Positions 19,280 to 28,217 of a stretch of DNA of 64,000 bases are shown here, piece after piece (positions within the stretch are counted from its first letter, which is position 1; each line of letters begins with the position of its first letter). The stretch is from Rheinheimera sp. UJ63 (GTDB taxonomy: Bacteria > Pseudomonadota > Gammaproteobacteria > Enterobacterales > Alteromonadaceae). The position numbers were made by a program, and so were the translations under genes. The notes below the pieces were generated by a model, which saw only the letters and a list, made by a program, of their open reading frames with translations, was not told where the DNA came from and did no database searches. The stretch is taken from the NCBI RefSeq assembly GCF_021568285.1, contig NZ_JAKGTQ010000002.1, positions 682,001 through 746,000 on the forward strand. The letters are read 5' to 3'.

Positions 19280-20296
19280 TCATCTTCTGGCAGAGCCATG
19301 CGAGTCTCTTAGTAACAATTGACCGCTGATCTCTAATGTTTTTATATTTGATTGAAGTTCTTTGTTTATGGCTATATTGGCGGCCGTTTGTCCCATATCG
19401 AAGTAGGGCAGGCTCACCGTGGTCAGTTTTGGTAATAAATTTTCAGCAATAAGTTTGTAGTTGTCGTAACCGACAATAGAAATGGTCTCGGGGATCTTGT
19501 AACCCATTTGACGGATCAGCATAAACACCCGCATGGCCATTTTGTCGTTACCACAGCAAATGGCTGTGGGACGCTCTAATCGGGACATAATGTCTTTTAG
19601 TACACCGGGTAACTCTGCAAACTCGTCGTCTTTATTAATACACACGCCTTCTCGGATCAGCGCGTCATCTACCGTTAAGCCCGCGTTTCGGTGCGCATCT
19701 TTAAAGCCTTTTACCCGCAAGGGGGTGGCAGACATATCATTAAACAGGGTTAAGTAGGCAATATTCTTGTGGCCATTATTAATCAGTTGCTCTGTGAGTT
19801 TAAACGCACCTAAATAGTCATCAGGCAAAATGGTGGGATGTCGTAAGACTTTTTCATAACAGTTCACTAAAATAAGCGGACATTTATTAAAGGATTCTTT
19901 AATTTTGACCTCTTTGTGTGAAACCGTGGCAAAAATGATGGCTTCGGCCCGTTGCCGTCGAAAGTCATCGACTAACCGTGAAAAGCTTTTGGCACTGCCG
20001 CCTGTCTCACCAATCATCAATAGCTTTCCATGTTTTTCGCATTCATGTTGAATACCAGCGATAATGTCGAAGGAGTCCGGGGTGGTGGTGAGGTTTTCGG
20101 TAATCAGACATACCACGCCTTTTTCAAGCCCACGTAAAGCCTGTGCCGCCGCCGAAGGGTAAAACTCTAACTCTTCCATGGCTTTAGTAACTTTTAAACG
20201 TGTTTTTTCACTCACCCCTTCAAAGCCACCGAGCACTCTGGAAACGGTTTTTACTGACACGTTGGCTTTTTCTGCAACATCTTTAATTGAAGACAT
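19280..20296 (-). CDS. LacI-family repressor of the sucrose/fructan locus
   Basis: The N-terminal helix-turn-helix is typical LacI (IKDVAEKANVSVKTVSRVLG, then YPSAAAQALRG with the hinge helix). The periplasmic-binding-like core follows (about 62-330). Length (338) is standard. It lies upstream of the permease gene and divergent from the GH32 gene. Three copies of one 16-bp palindrome in the locus (20387, 21984, 24912) are the expected operator, so this protein probably controls the divergent GH32, the TonB receptor and the second GH32. The inducer is likely a fructose-containing sugar (inference). Confidence 0.92.
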   Translation of the reverse strand: MSSIKDVAEKANVSVKTVSRVLGGFEGVSEKTRLKVTKAMEELEFYPSAAAQALRGLEKGVVCLITENLTTTPDSFDIIAGIQHECEKHGKLLMIGETGGSAKSFSRLVDDFRRQRAEAIIFATVSHKEVKIKESFNKCPLILVNCYEKVLRHPTILPDDYLGAFKLTEQLINNGHKNIAYLTLFNDMSATPLRVKGFKDAHRNAGLTVDDALIREGVCINKDDEFAELPGVLKDIMSRLERPTAICCGNDKMAMRVFMLIRQMGYKIPETISIVGYDNYKLIAENLLPKLTTVSLPYFDMGQTAANIAINKELQSNIKTLEISGQLLLRDSHGSARR

Positions 20297-20356
20297 AATT
20301 ATCCGGTTTCTCTGTTAAACACTGGCCTTTATTATCACACACCTCAGACATTTTTG

Positions 20357-20387
20357 TTGACAATTAGGTATAGCTTGAGCTCATAAT
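20357..20387 (+). promoter_or_regulatory. Promoter candidate of the cytoplasmic GH32 gene
   Basis: TTGACA at 20357-20362 and CATAAT at 20382-20387 with a 19-bp spacer, slightly long. The LacI-type operator begins at the last base of the -10 box, so bound repressor would cover the start point. Confidence 0.5.
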
Positions 20388-20402
20388 GACTAACGATAGA
20401 CA
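20387..20402. promoter_or_regulatory. LacI-type operator, site 1
   Basis: TGACTAACGATAGACA is an imperfect palindrome with a central CG, as expected for the LacI family. It matches the perfect site at 21984 in 14 of 16 positions. It sits between the divergent repressor and GH32 genes. Confidence 0.75.
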
Positions 20403-20442
20403 TTTTATCAAGTAAAACTTTCTGTTTTATAAAGAGGCACAG

Positions 20443-21888
20443 ATGCAGCAGACTTCAGCACAAACCGTTAATCAACGCACAACTTGGCATCCAAAATTTC
20501 ATTTCTTTAAAGATGGGCACTGGGTCAATGATCCTAACGGCTTGTTTTATTTTGATAATACCTACCATCTTTTCTTTCAATTAAACCCTGATAACACTGT
20601 GTGGGGCAATATTCATTGGGGGCATGCAGTCTCAACAGATTTAATGCATTGGGAACATAAACCCACAGCCCTTTTTGCAGAGCCGGATGGTCTGGGTTAT
20701 ATTTTTTCTGGTGGCGCGGTAGTTGATCATCACAACGCTTCGGGTTTTGCTAAGCAAGGTGAAACACCGATTATTGCTACTTTTACACAGCATTCTAAAG
20801 CCGAAGTACAAGTACAAAGCATGGCGTATTCTCTGGATGGGGGAGCCACTTTTACCATGTACGAACACAACCCAGTGTTACCTAATCCAGGACTAAAAGA
20901 TTTTAGAGATCCGAAAGTGGTGTGGTTTGCACAAGACCAGGTATGGATTAAAGCGGTTGTCGCAGGGCAATGTGTGCATTTTTACCGCTCGTCTGACTTA
21001 CGAAGCTGGCAAAAAGTGTCTGAGTTTGGCCAAGGCTATGGTGCTCATGGTGGTGTGTGGGAATGTCCAGATTTATTTCCATTAACTTGCAGTAAGACCG
21101 GTAGGGAGCTTTGGGTGTTACTGATCAGTATCAATCCTGGCGGCCCCAATGGTGGCTCGGCTACGCAATATTTTATTGGCCATTTCGACGGTCAGCATTT
21201 CAAACCACTCGACAACGAAACGCGTTGGTTAGATTACGGTACCGACTGTTACGCAGGTATTACGTGGGATAACACCCCGCAAATTAACACGCAACGCACC
21301 TATATAGCCTGGATGAGCAATTGGTTGTACGCCAACAAAACGCCTGATAATAGTTGGCGCGGCGCCATGACATTGCCACGCACCCTTAAACTGGCGCAAA
21401 AGGCACAAGGCTATGTGCTAGACACAACGCCGGCGGTTTCTTTTGCCAGTTTTAACTGGCCTGTTGCTGATGTTGTAAATGAGCACAAGGCCATTGCTTT
21501 ACCCGACGTGTATTCAATGCATTTTGCTTTAGAAAACAACGGCGCGGTTACAACGCTTAGTTTTAGCAATGAGCTGAATGAACAATTTATTGTGACCATC
21601 GATCTTCAGAATAACCACATTGTAGCCGATCGCACCCAAGCGGGTTATCAAGACAATGGCTTTGCAATAAAAGCCAGCATGCCGCTAAGCCTAACCGAGG
21701 GCGAGCCAGTGCAAATTGCACTTTATATGGATACCTGTTCGTTTGAGCTGTTTGTAGCTGATGTAGGCTGTTTTACCATGCTGTTATTTCCCAATGCCAG
21801 TTTGAACCAATTAGCCATTAACACGAATTCAAAAACCGCTAACATTAACAATTTACAAATTAAAGAAATTGACGATTTAGCTTTATAA
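20443..21888 (+). CDS. Cytoplasmic GH32 beta-fructosidase (sucrase/levanase type)
   Basis: A GH32 glycoside hydrolase of 481 residues. The nucleophile is Asp30 in HWVNDPNGLF; the transition-state Asp lies in DFRDPKVVW and the acid/base Glu in GGVWECPDLF. The FSGGAVVD motif is present. The five-bladed propeller is followed by a C-terminal beta-sandwich (from about residue 330). No signal peptide is seen, so it should cleave sugar imported by the permease. It is divergent from the repressor gene, with promoter and operator in the gap; an aaagagg ribosome site precedes the ATG. The free sugar specificity (sucrose, kestose, levan oligomers) cannot be read from the sequence. Confidence 0.93.
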   Translation: MQQTSAQTVNQRTTWHPKFHFFKDGHWVNDPNGLFYFDNTYHLFFQLNPDNTVWGNIHWGHAVSTDLMHWEHKPTALFAEPDGLGYIFSGGAVVDHHNASGFAKQGETPIIATFTQHSKAEVQVQSMAYSLDGGATFTMYEHNPVLPNPGLKDFRDPKVVWFAQDQVWIKAVVAGQCVHFYRSSDLRSWQKVSEFGQGYGAHGGVWECPDLFPLTCSKTGRELWVLLISINPGGPNGGSATQYFIGHFDGQHFKPLDNETRWLDYGTDCYAGITWDNTPQINTQRTYIAWMSNWLYANKTPDNSWRGAMTLPRTLKLAQKAQGYVLDTTPAVSFASFNWPVADVVNEHKAIALPDVYSMHFALENNGAVTTLSFSNELNEQFIVTIDLQNNHIVADRTQAGYQDNGFAIKASMPLSLTEGEPVQIALYMDTCSFELFVADVGCFTMLLFPNASLNQLAINTNSKTANINNLQIKEIDDLAL

Positions 21889-21956
21889 AATATTGAAAAT
21901 TAATACAAACATTAAGAAGTACTAAACAAGGTCTTACAATACGTATAAAAAAATTA

Positions 21957-21984
21957 TTGACAGGCATTAAGTTAAAACTGTAAT
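21957..21984 (+). promoter_or_regulatory. Promoter candidate of the TonB receptor gene
   Basis: TTGACA at 21957-21962, 16-bp spacer, TGTAAT at 21979-21984. The perfect LacI-type palindrome begins inside the -10 box, a classic repression geometry. Confidence 0.65.
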
Positions 21985-21999
21985 GTCTATCGATAGACA
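21984..21999. promoter_or_regulatory. LacI-type operator, site 2 (perfect palindrome)
   Basis: TGTCTATCGATAGACA, part of a perfect 18-bp palindrome (21983-22000). It is the best copy of the locus-wide motif and overlaps the predicted -10 box of the receptor gene. Confidence 0.85.
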
Positions 22000-22003
22000 T
22001 AGA

Positions 22004-22054
22004 TTGAGTAAAAACTCAACATCTAGCAGACAGTGATTGAGCTTAACACTCAAT
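22004..22054 (+). promoter_or_regulatory. Two similar small hairpins in the receptor 5' untranslated region
   Basis: TTGAGT-AAAA-ACTCAA at 22004-22019 and ATTGAG-n7-CTCAAT at 22036-22054. The two hairpins share the TTGAG/CTCAA arms and end about 30 bases before the start codon. A role in RNA stability or translation is possible. Confidence 0.4.
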
Positions 22055-22084
22055 AAAAACTTAGCCGACGAAAGGAACATCAAT

Positions 22085-24823
22085 ATGTATAAAAAAACGT
22101 TAGTCGCTGTAGCTATCTCAACAGCTTTGGCCATGCAGGCTTCTGCATTGTCCGCGCAAGAGGCCGATAAAGCCGAAGAAAGCGAAGCTGCTGAGATTGA
22201 AACCATCATTGTTACCGGTGTAACCAGAAACACGCAAAAAATGGAAGCGACATTTTCCATTAACACTATCTCTGAAGAAGAGATGAAAAGGCTTGCTCCT
22301 CATGGTGCTGCAGAATTACTGGGTAATATTCCAGGTTTCTTCCCAGAAGGCGGTACAGCAGGTGAAACACATAACAACGTGTTAGTGCGAGGCTTACCAC
22401 AAGCAGGCGGCTATCGTTATGTACCCAATCTTATTGATGGCTTACCGACATACGAAGAGCCAGAAGCGCCTTTTATGAACAATGATGTGTTCATTAAACC
22501 TGATCTGATGACCACCAATGTTGAAGCGGTAAAAGGTGGCCCGGGTGGGGTGTTATATTCTAACGCTTTAGGCGCAGCGGTGAATTATATTACCCGTACA
22601 GGTACCCAAGATTTTGAAGGCGCATATAAAATTGAAGTAGGTGATTGGGGCCATGTTAGAAATGACTTTTTTGCTGCTGGCCCAATCAATGACAATTTAA
22701 CCTATGCTATTGGTGGTTATTATCGGGTAGCGGATGGTATTCGCGATCCAGGCTATACCGGCAACAGCGGTGGTCAACTGCGAGGCAACCTGCTTTATAT
22801 CAGTGATGACAACTCTACAGAAGTAAAGTTACAAGCACATGTCATTAACGATAAAACCAATTTTTATCAAAACATCCCATACTCTATTACCAATAATCGG
22901 GGGGTGGGAACACCGGATAACCCGTTTAAAATTGATCCGTCAAGTGTCAACAATTTAGGCGTAGATTTTGGTAAAGGCAATACGGTTTCACCACAAACCA
23001 GTTACTACACACTGTACAACCCGGATGGTAGTCGTCTTACTTTAGACATTAGTGATGGCGTAGCACCAAAATTTAATTTGTATACCTTTAATATCACTAA
23101 AGATTTTGAAAATGATTGGCGCTTAACTGCCTCGATGCGTTCTACCACCGGCACTAACGGTTTTAATGCGTTATTTAATGATCCCTTATTTGAACGTTCT
23201 AGCTTAGAAGCTGAGCAATTTGCCCGTATTCAAAGTTTTGATGGAGCCATTGGTGCTGCTTATGCCAATGCGGTAGGCGTCAAAGCCTTTTACACTGATA
23301 CGGTAAATGGCACAGATTTAAGCAATGCCACAAGAGCTCCTGCTGTTATTGCCAATAACACCCCTGTTTACGGTAAAGTGGATGCGACCAGCTTTGTCAG
23401 TGATATTCGATTAAGTCGCTTTTTTGACTTTAGCAACCAGTCACATGAATTGACATTTGGTGTTTATACCAGCCATTACACTTATAATGTGCAATCTGTT
23501 TTTGCTACAGCGTTAAGCGATGTGAGCGGCAGCTCAAGATTAGTTGACCTGTATGCGGTAGATGCCAATGATAACCAAGTGGGTCCTTCGATTACCGATA
23601 ACGGTGTGCTGCAACCAGCCATTTTCGGTTTAGGTGCAGATGCCACCATGCGCACCAATGCCTTATATCTGCTGGATCACATCACTTTGCTGGATGGTGA
23701 TTTGCAGTTAGACATTGGCGGTCGTTACCAAGATTTAGAAGTGGATCGTGTTACTACTAACTCTTTTAATCCAGGCAATACTTCTAACGATTTTACACCT
23801 AGCGACGTTGTGGTAGGTTCAACTAACGATACCCTGGCTGATAATTTTGTGAATGTGCCAGACGGCAAACCTAACTTTGCGTCGGAAGAATATGATTCAT
23901 TTGGTTGGACCGTTGGTGCTAACTACCGTTTAACGGATAAGATCACTACTTATGCCAGCTATGCGGATTCGTTCAGATTACCTGGCTTTGAAGATTATAT
24001 CTTCGGCGGCCCGGCTACCAACCCTTCAACCGGTGAGGTTGCCCGTGGCGATCTTGTGGAAGATATCAAGCAGTATGAGGGTGGGGTGCGCTTTACGGGT
24101 CAAGGCTATGAATTAAACTTTAGCGGGTTTTATATTGATTTTGCAGCTAAAGAATCACTGGGTGCCACTTTGGATGACCTTTCTGCAACAGGTACAGGGG
24201 GCTTAGCCTGTAACACTGTTCCTGCACCTGCTAACTGTCCGAAAATTCGTGATAGTTTCCGCACCAGCTTAAAAACGAAAGGACTAGAGTTTGAAGGTAG
24301 TTACCGCCCAGAGTGGTTTACCGGTATGACCCTGCAAGGCAGTATTGTGTGGCAAGATCCGAAGCAAGGCCAAGATAACGCTATTCGTGCTGCTATTTTA
24401 GAAACCGACACTAATGGTGATGGTGTAAATGACTTACGTCAGTATGACATCTCTAGCGGTGCCGATAGACGTCCTCGTCGTCAATCGCAGTGGTTAATTA
24501 ACCTACGTCCATCATATGACTTTGCGGATATCCCGCTAACCGTATATGGCCAAGTGTTGCATTACAGCGAGCGTTTTGCTGCTGATGGCGATACCAATGT
24601 GACTATTTACCCAGGTTACACCCAGTTAAACGCGGGCTTACTATATGCAATCACGAATGATATGGAATTCCAATTTCATATTAGTAACTTAAATGATGCA
24701 GACTCTTTCACTGAAGGAAGTTCTGTGACAGAAGGTTTACGTTTTGCAAATGGTGATTACACCGGCGTAGCGCGTCCATTACTTGGCCGCACCATCAAAG
24801 CGTCACTGCGCATTGATTTTTAA
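22085..24823 (+). CDS. TonB-dependent outer-membrane receptor for fructo-oligosaccharides (probable)
   Basis: A receptor of 912 residues. A signal peptide (MYKKTLVAVAISTALAMQASA) is followed by a short acidic spacer, the TonB-box region (ETIIVTGVT) and the plug domain (VLVRGLPQAGG, VEAVKGGPGGVLYSNALGAA). The 22-strand barrel fills the rest and ends in the aromatic C-terminal strand IKASLRIDF recognised by the Bam machinery. ATG 22085 is chosen because gaaaggaac precedes it; upstream in-frame codons would put residues before the signal peptide. Substrate is inferred from the GH32 genes on both sides and the shared operator. No inner-membrane TonB/ExbB gene is in the window. Confidence 0.92.
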   Translation: MYKKTLVAVAISTALAMQASALSAQEADKAEESEAAEIETIIVTGVTRNTQKMEATFSINTISEEEMKRLAPHGAAELLGNIPGFFPEGGTAGETHNNVLVRGLPQAGGYRYVPNLIDGLPTYEEPEAPFMNNDVFIKPDLMTTNVEAVKGGPGGVLYSNALGAAVNYITRTGTQDFEGAYKIEVGDWGHVRNDFFAAGPINDNLTYAIGGYYRVADGIRDPGYTGNSGGQLRGNLLYISDDNSTEVKLQAHVINDKTNFYQNIPYSITNNRGVGTPDNPFKIDPSSVNNLGVDFGKGNTVSPQTSYYTLYNPDGSRLTLDISDGVAPKFNLYTFNITKDFENDWRLTASMRSTTGTNGFNALFNDPLFERSSLEAEQFARIQSFDGAIGAAYANAVGVKAFYTDTVNGTDLSNATRAPAVIANNTPVYGKVDATSFVSDIRLSRFFDFSNQSHELTFGVYTSHYTYNVQSVFATALSDVSGSSRLVDLYAVDANDNQVGPSITDNGVLQPAIFGLGADATMRTNALYLLDHITLLDGDLQLDIGGRYQDLEVDRVTTNSFNPGNTSNDFTPSDVVVGSTNDTLADNFVNVPDGKPNFASEEYDSFGWTVGANYRLTDKITTYASYADSFRLPGFEDYIFGGPATNPSTGEVARGDLVEDIKQYEGGVRFTGQGYELNFSGFYIDFAAKESLGATLDDLSATGTGGLACNTVPAPANCPKIRDSFRTSLKTKGLEFEGSYRPEWFTGMTLQGSIVWQDPKQGQDNAIRAAILETDTNGDGVNDLRQYDISSGADRRPRRQSQWLINLRPSYDFADIPLTVYGQVLHYSERFAADGDTNVTIYPGYTQLNAGLLYAITNDMEFQFHISNLNDADSFTEGSSVTEGLRFANGDYTGVARPLLGRTIKASLRIDF

Positions 24824-24877
24824 GCTAAGCGCTAAAACGGTGTAAACACGACTTTTACCGTTAAAGTAAGAAAGAGA

Positions 24878-24904
24878 GGGAGCGCAGGCTCCCTTCTTTT
24901 TTTA
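24878..24904 (+). terminator. Rho-independent terminator after the TonB receptor gene
   Basis: GGGAGC-GCAG-GCTCCC stem-loop, extended by A-T and G-T pairs, followed by a T-rich run to 24904. Confidence 0.85.
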
Positions 24905-24911
24905 AACTGCA

Positions 24912-24927
24912 TGACCATCGATAGTCA
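24912..24927. promoter_or_regulatory. LacI-type operator, site 3
   Basis: TGACCATCGATAGTCA shares the ATCGATAG core with site 2 and is symmetric at its outer TGAC/GTCA. It lies just after the receptor terminator and 139 bp before the second GH32 gene. No clear -35/-10 pair was identified here. Confidence 0.7.
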
Positions 24928-25066
24928 GTGCAGGTTGCCAAATGTAAGTCGCTTAAGCGTTTGGCCAAAACAGGTTAGCGCGGGTAGCCTAAAGATACAA
25001 AGTGCTGTTATTCAAGTGCCATGCTCTACACCTAAGATCAAGGGTATTTAACAAGGATTAACGCAA

Positions 25067-27091
25067 ATGAAGCCATTGTTGTTCGTTTTTAGTCTGCTAT
25101 TACTTAACGCTTGTAGCTTACAAAGCAGCACCTATGTCGAGCCGTTCAGGCCACAATTTCATTTTTCGCCGCAACAAAACTGGCTAAATGATCCCAATGG
25201 CATGTTTTATTATCAAGGCGAGTATCACCTGTTTTATCAATATCATCCTTATGGCAATAATTGGGGCCCAATGTATTGGGGGCATGCAGTCAGTCAAGAT
25301 TTAGTGCATTGGCAAGAGCTACCTATTGCCTTAGCACCAGATGAAAAGGGCATGATATTTTCTGGAAGCGCCGTGGTAGATTGGCACAACACCTCCGGTT
25401 TTGGTAGCGCTGAAAACCCACCTATTGTGGCGATGTTTACTTATCATGATCAAGCTTTAGCCAGTAACAATGTGATAGCCCATCAATCGCAGGCGATTGC
25501 TTACAGTTTAGACAAAGGGCGAACCTGGACCAAATACACTGGCAACCCAGTAATAGCAAACCCGGGTATGTTGGATTTTCGTGATCCGAAAGTGGTGTGG
25601 GATGATGAACACCAGCAGTGGGTAATGGTGCTGGCACAAAAAGATCATATTGGGTTTTATACTTCGCCAAATTTAAAAGACTGGCAACATGTTAGTGATT
25701 TTGGCCAAGAGCATGGTGTGCATGGTGGTGTTTGGGAATGCCCTGATCTTATTAAACTTAAGATAGATGGCAGCGATAATTATCGCTATGCCTTACTGGT
25801 TAGCATTAATCCTGGCGGGCCAAACGGCGGCTCAGCAACGCAATACTTTGTGGGGGACTGGAATGGACAGGCGTTTATTTTAGATGCAGAGCAAGCCACC
25901 ACCTTAGCCGTTAAACCTGCGGTTTTTCCTGCCGGTGAGCTGATAGAAGGCTTCGAACAGGGTTTTACACAATGGACGGTAAGCGGTGAGGCATTTTTAG
26001 ATACGCCAACAAAAGGGAACCATAAAGGGCAATGGCCTGTTAGCGGTTTTGTTGGCGACTATTTGGCAAATAGCTTTAGCGCCGGCGATCTGCCACAAGG
26101 CCAATTGTTATCTGCCCCGTTTAACATAGCGAATAACTATATTAATTTTTATGTCGCGGGTGGTTATGAGCCCGACAAAGTTGCCGTGCAATTGCTAATA
26201 GACGGTGAAGTAATGCGACAAGCTGGTGGGTTGCACACAAACAATTTTATTGTGCACAGCTGGTCGGTGACGGATCTGCTTGGTAAAACAGCACAACTGC
26301 GTATTCTTGATCTTAGCTCAGGCCCTTGGGGCTTTATTATGGTAGATGAGATTACCCAGTCTGAAAAACCAGCCGAGAATGCACAAGAGCAGGCATTGTG
26401 GTTAGATTGGGGCACGGATAATTATGCCGGCGTAACCTTTGCAAATACTACTGAAGTGTCCAGCAACCCTATTTTTATGGGTTGGATGAGTAATTGGGAT
26501 TATGCCCGAGATCTGCCAACTCAGCCTTGGCGTGGTGCCATGACACTGCCGCGCGAACTGGGGTTATTAGAAACCAATCAAGGTTTAAGAGTGACCTCAA
26601 AGCCAGTTGCTCAGTTAGAACAACTTGTTTCAGAGGCGCGGCCATTTTCAATTGCAGCGGCAAAGGATACCACTGTGTCACTGCCAACAACGCAGGGGGC
26701 GAAAATAACGCTAGGTTTTACTCACCCTAACGAAGCCGCATTTACCTTGGTTTTTAAAAATAACACTGAGCAACTCATCCTTGAGTATAACGCTTTAGAG
26801 CAGAGCGTGACGCTGGATCGCAGCGCGGCAGGGCTGGCAATTGCTAATGAAAAGTTTAACCCTATCATTAAGATGCCACTGACGACTAAGCTTAGCTCGG
26901 GGGCTGCTGAAATATGGTTAGATACGTCAGCGATAGAGGTGTTTATAGGTGAGGGCGAGTATGTTTTAACCTCACAGGTGTTTCCAACATCAGCCTATAG
27001 CGAATTAGTGGTGATTAATTCCTCGTTGCAATCATCACTGTCTTTAAGTGTGCAAACAGTGGATAGCATATGGCAAAAGCACACTCATTAA
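25067..27091 (+). CDS. Lipoprotein GH32 beta-fructosidase with an inserted beta-sandwich domain
   Basis: An exported GH32 enzyme of 674 residues. The N-terminus is a lipoprotein signal (LLLLNAC, lipidated Cys16), so it should be anchored to the outer membrane. The nucleophile is Asp42 in NWLNDPNG; DFRDPKVVW and GVWECPDL supply the other two acids. About residues 284-441 form an insertion absent from the cytoplasmic paralogue (LIEGFEQGFTQWTVSGEAFL ... WGFIMVDEI), which looks like a carbohydrate-binding beta-sandwich as found in some bacterial levanases and exo-inulinases. It likely trims polymeric fructan so that products pass through the TonB receptor. An operator copy lies upstream. Confidence 0.92.
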   Translation: MKPLLFVFSLLLLNACSLQSSTYVEPFRPQFHFSPQQNWLNDPNGMFYYQGEYHLFYQYHPYGNNWGPMYWGHAVSQDLVHWQELPIALAPDEKGMIFSGSAVVDWHNTSGFGSAENPPIVAMFTYHDQALASNNVIAHQSQAIAYSLDKGRTWTKYTGNPVIANPGMLDFRDPKVVWDDEHQQWVMVLAQKDHIGFYTSPNLKDWQHVSDFGQEHGVHGGVWECPDLIKLKIDGSDNYRYALLVSINPGGPNGGSATQYFVGDWNGQAFILDAEQATTLAVKPAVFPAGELIEGFEQGFTQWTVSGEAFLDTPTKGNHKGQWPVSGFVGDYLANSFSAGDLPQGQLLSAPFNIANNYINFYVAGGYEPDKVAVQLLIDGEVMRQAGGLHTNNFIVHSWSVTDLLGKTAQLRILDLSSGPWGFIMVDEITQSEKPAENAQEQALWLDWGTDNYAGVTFANTTEVSSNPIFMGWMSNWDYARDLPTQPWRGAMTLPRELGLLETNQGLRVTSKPVAQLEQLVSEARPFSIAAAKDTTVSLPTTQGAKITLGFTHPNEAAFTLVFKNNTEQLILEYNALEQSVTLDRSAAGLAIANEKFNPIIKMPLTTKLSSGAAEIWLDTSAIEVFIGEGEYVLTSQVFPTSAYSELVVINSSLQSSLSLSVQTVDSIWQKHTH

Positions 27092-27204
27092 GCGTGAGTA
27101 TCACGCGAAGGGCGTGGGATGGCGTTGTTGATTGCGCGACTTATCTTGTCGAGGTCATACTTTACACTATGTTTAGACTATGACTGGCTAGGGATAAACG
27201 GCAA

Positions 27205-27897
27205 ATGCAAAACAAGCAACAAAAAATTGTGGTGATCAGCGGCGCGGGCATCAGCGCCGAAAGTGGCCTGGCAACCTTTCGTGATCCCGAAGGGTTGTGG
27301 CAGCAATACTCGCTGGAGGATCTGGCAACGCCGCAAGCTTTTGTGCGCAACCCCGAATTGGTTCACCATTTTTACAATGCCAGGCGCAGGCAAGCAGCAC
27401 AGGCAGAGCCGAATGCCGCGCATTTGGCTATTGCTAAATTGGAGCAGGCTTATCAAGTGGTGGTGATCACACAAAATGTGGATGATTTGCACGAGCGGGC
27501 AGGTTCAAGCCAGGTGCTGCACTTACATGGCAAATTATCAGAAGCCCGCAGCAGCCGCGATCCACAACTAATACAAGAGATTGGCAGCCAGGCGCTTAAC
27601 GTAGGCGATCTCGCCGCCGATGGCTCACCCCTAAGACCTAACATTGTTTGGTTTGGTGAAGAGGTTACCGCTATGGCAGCGGCCATGACAGAAGTGGCCA
27701 GTGCCGATAAAATTTTGGTGGTTGGCACCTCGTTGCAAGTGTACCCGGCAGCTTCATTGTTATTTTACGCCAGAGAGAATGCCGAAAAAGTGCTGATTAA
27801 CCTGGATGTTGCTGATATTGAAACGGGCTATCAGTTTATTCAAGGCAAGGCAGCAACTCAGGTGCCCGCGTTGGTGGCGGCATGGGGCTGTCGTTAA
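27205..27897 (+). CDS. Sir2-family NAD-dependent deacylase, variant without zinc cysteines
   Basis: Sirtuins remove acyl groups from lysines using NAD. The NAD-binding motif GAGISAESGLATFRDPEGLW begins at residue 13; TQNVDDLHERAG follows and the catalytic His108 stands in LHLHG. The zinc ribbon is the odd part: between LHLHG and the RPNIVWFGE motif there is no cysteine (SEARSSRDPQLIQEIGSQAL and beyond), whereas classic CobB has four. The only Cys is near the C-terminus. Length (230) is that of a short CobB. It stands alone with a weak ribosome site. Confidence 0.88.
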   Translation: MQNKQQKIVVISGAGISAESGLATFRDPEGLWQQYSLEDLATPQAFVRNPELVHHFYNARRRQAAQAEPNAAHLAIAKLEQAYQVVVITQNVDDLHERAGSSQVLHLHGKLSEARSSRDPQLIQEIGSQALNVGDLAADGSPLRPNIVWFGEEVTAMAAAMTEVASADKILVVGTSLQVYPAASLLFYARENAEKVLINLDVADIETGYQFIQGKAATQVPALVAAWGCR

Positions 27898-27952
27898 GCG
27901 CTCTGTTTTGGCGGCAAGACAGCTAAGCAAAAGTTGCACCTTACGCTATGAA

Positions 27953-27980
27953 ACTTGCTTTTGCGTCGCTAAAAGCAAGT
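27953..27980. repeat. 28-bp hairpin repeat, copy 1
   Basis: ACTTGCTTTT - 8-base loop (GCGTCGCT) - AAAAGCAAGT, a perfect 10-bp stem. Two relatives lie at 32877-32904 and 34371-34398, with the same length and compensated stem changes. Confidence 0.7.
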
Positions 27981-28094
27981 CTCCAAAGCAAATTTTCCTG
28001 CACATTGGCTTGAAAGCCCGAATGATCATGTGCTTTTGAAGGTGTAAACCTCACGGGTGCGGCGCAGCAGCGCCGAACTCAACCCCTCGTTTTC

Positions 28095-28217
28095 TTAAAA
28101 CCTAAGCGGACGATGTTCAGTCGGTTCGCTGCACAGGGTATTATTCGTAGCGGCATGCACTTTTAACGACGCACCGCGATTGTGCCAAATCAGCCACTGG
28201 CGGATTCTACGAGTCAT
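28095..28217 (-). CDS. Possible 40-residue basic protein of unknown function
   Basis: The frame starts MTRRIRQWLIWHNRGA and ends HRPLRF. The main support is a strong ribosome site (AAGGTGGG) 5-6 bases before the ATG, and position divergent from arsR. It is rich in Arg and His. A small GC hairpin lies shortly after the stop codon. I recognise no family; it may be a chance frame. Confidence 0.3.
   Translation of the reverse strand: MTRRIRQWLIWHNRGASLKVHAATNNTLCSEPTEHRPLRF

Noticed and set aside
27806-28039. 77-codon frame overlapping the sirtuin end
   Set aside because: It is a shadow frame that crosses the hairpin repeat and has no start signal.
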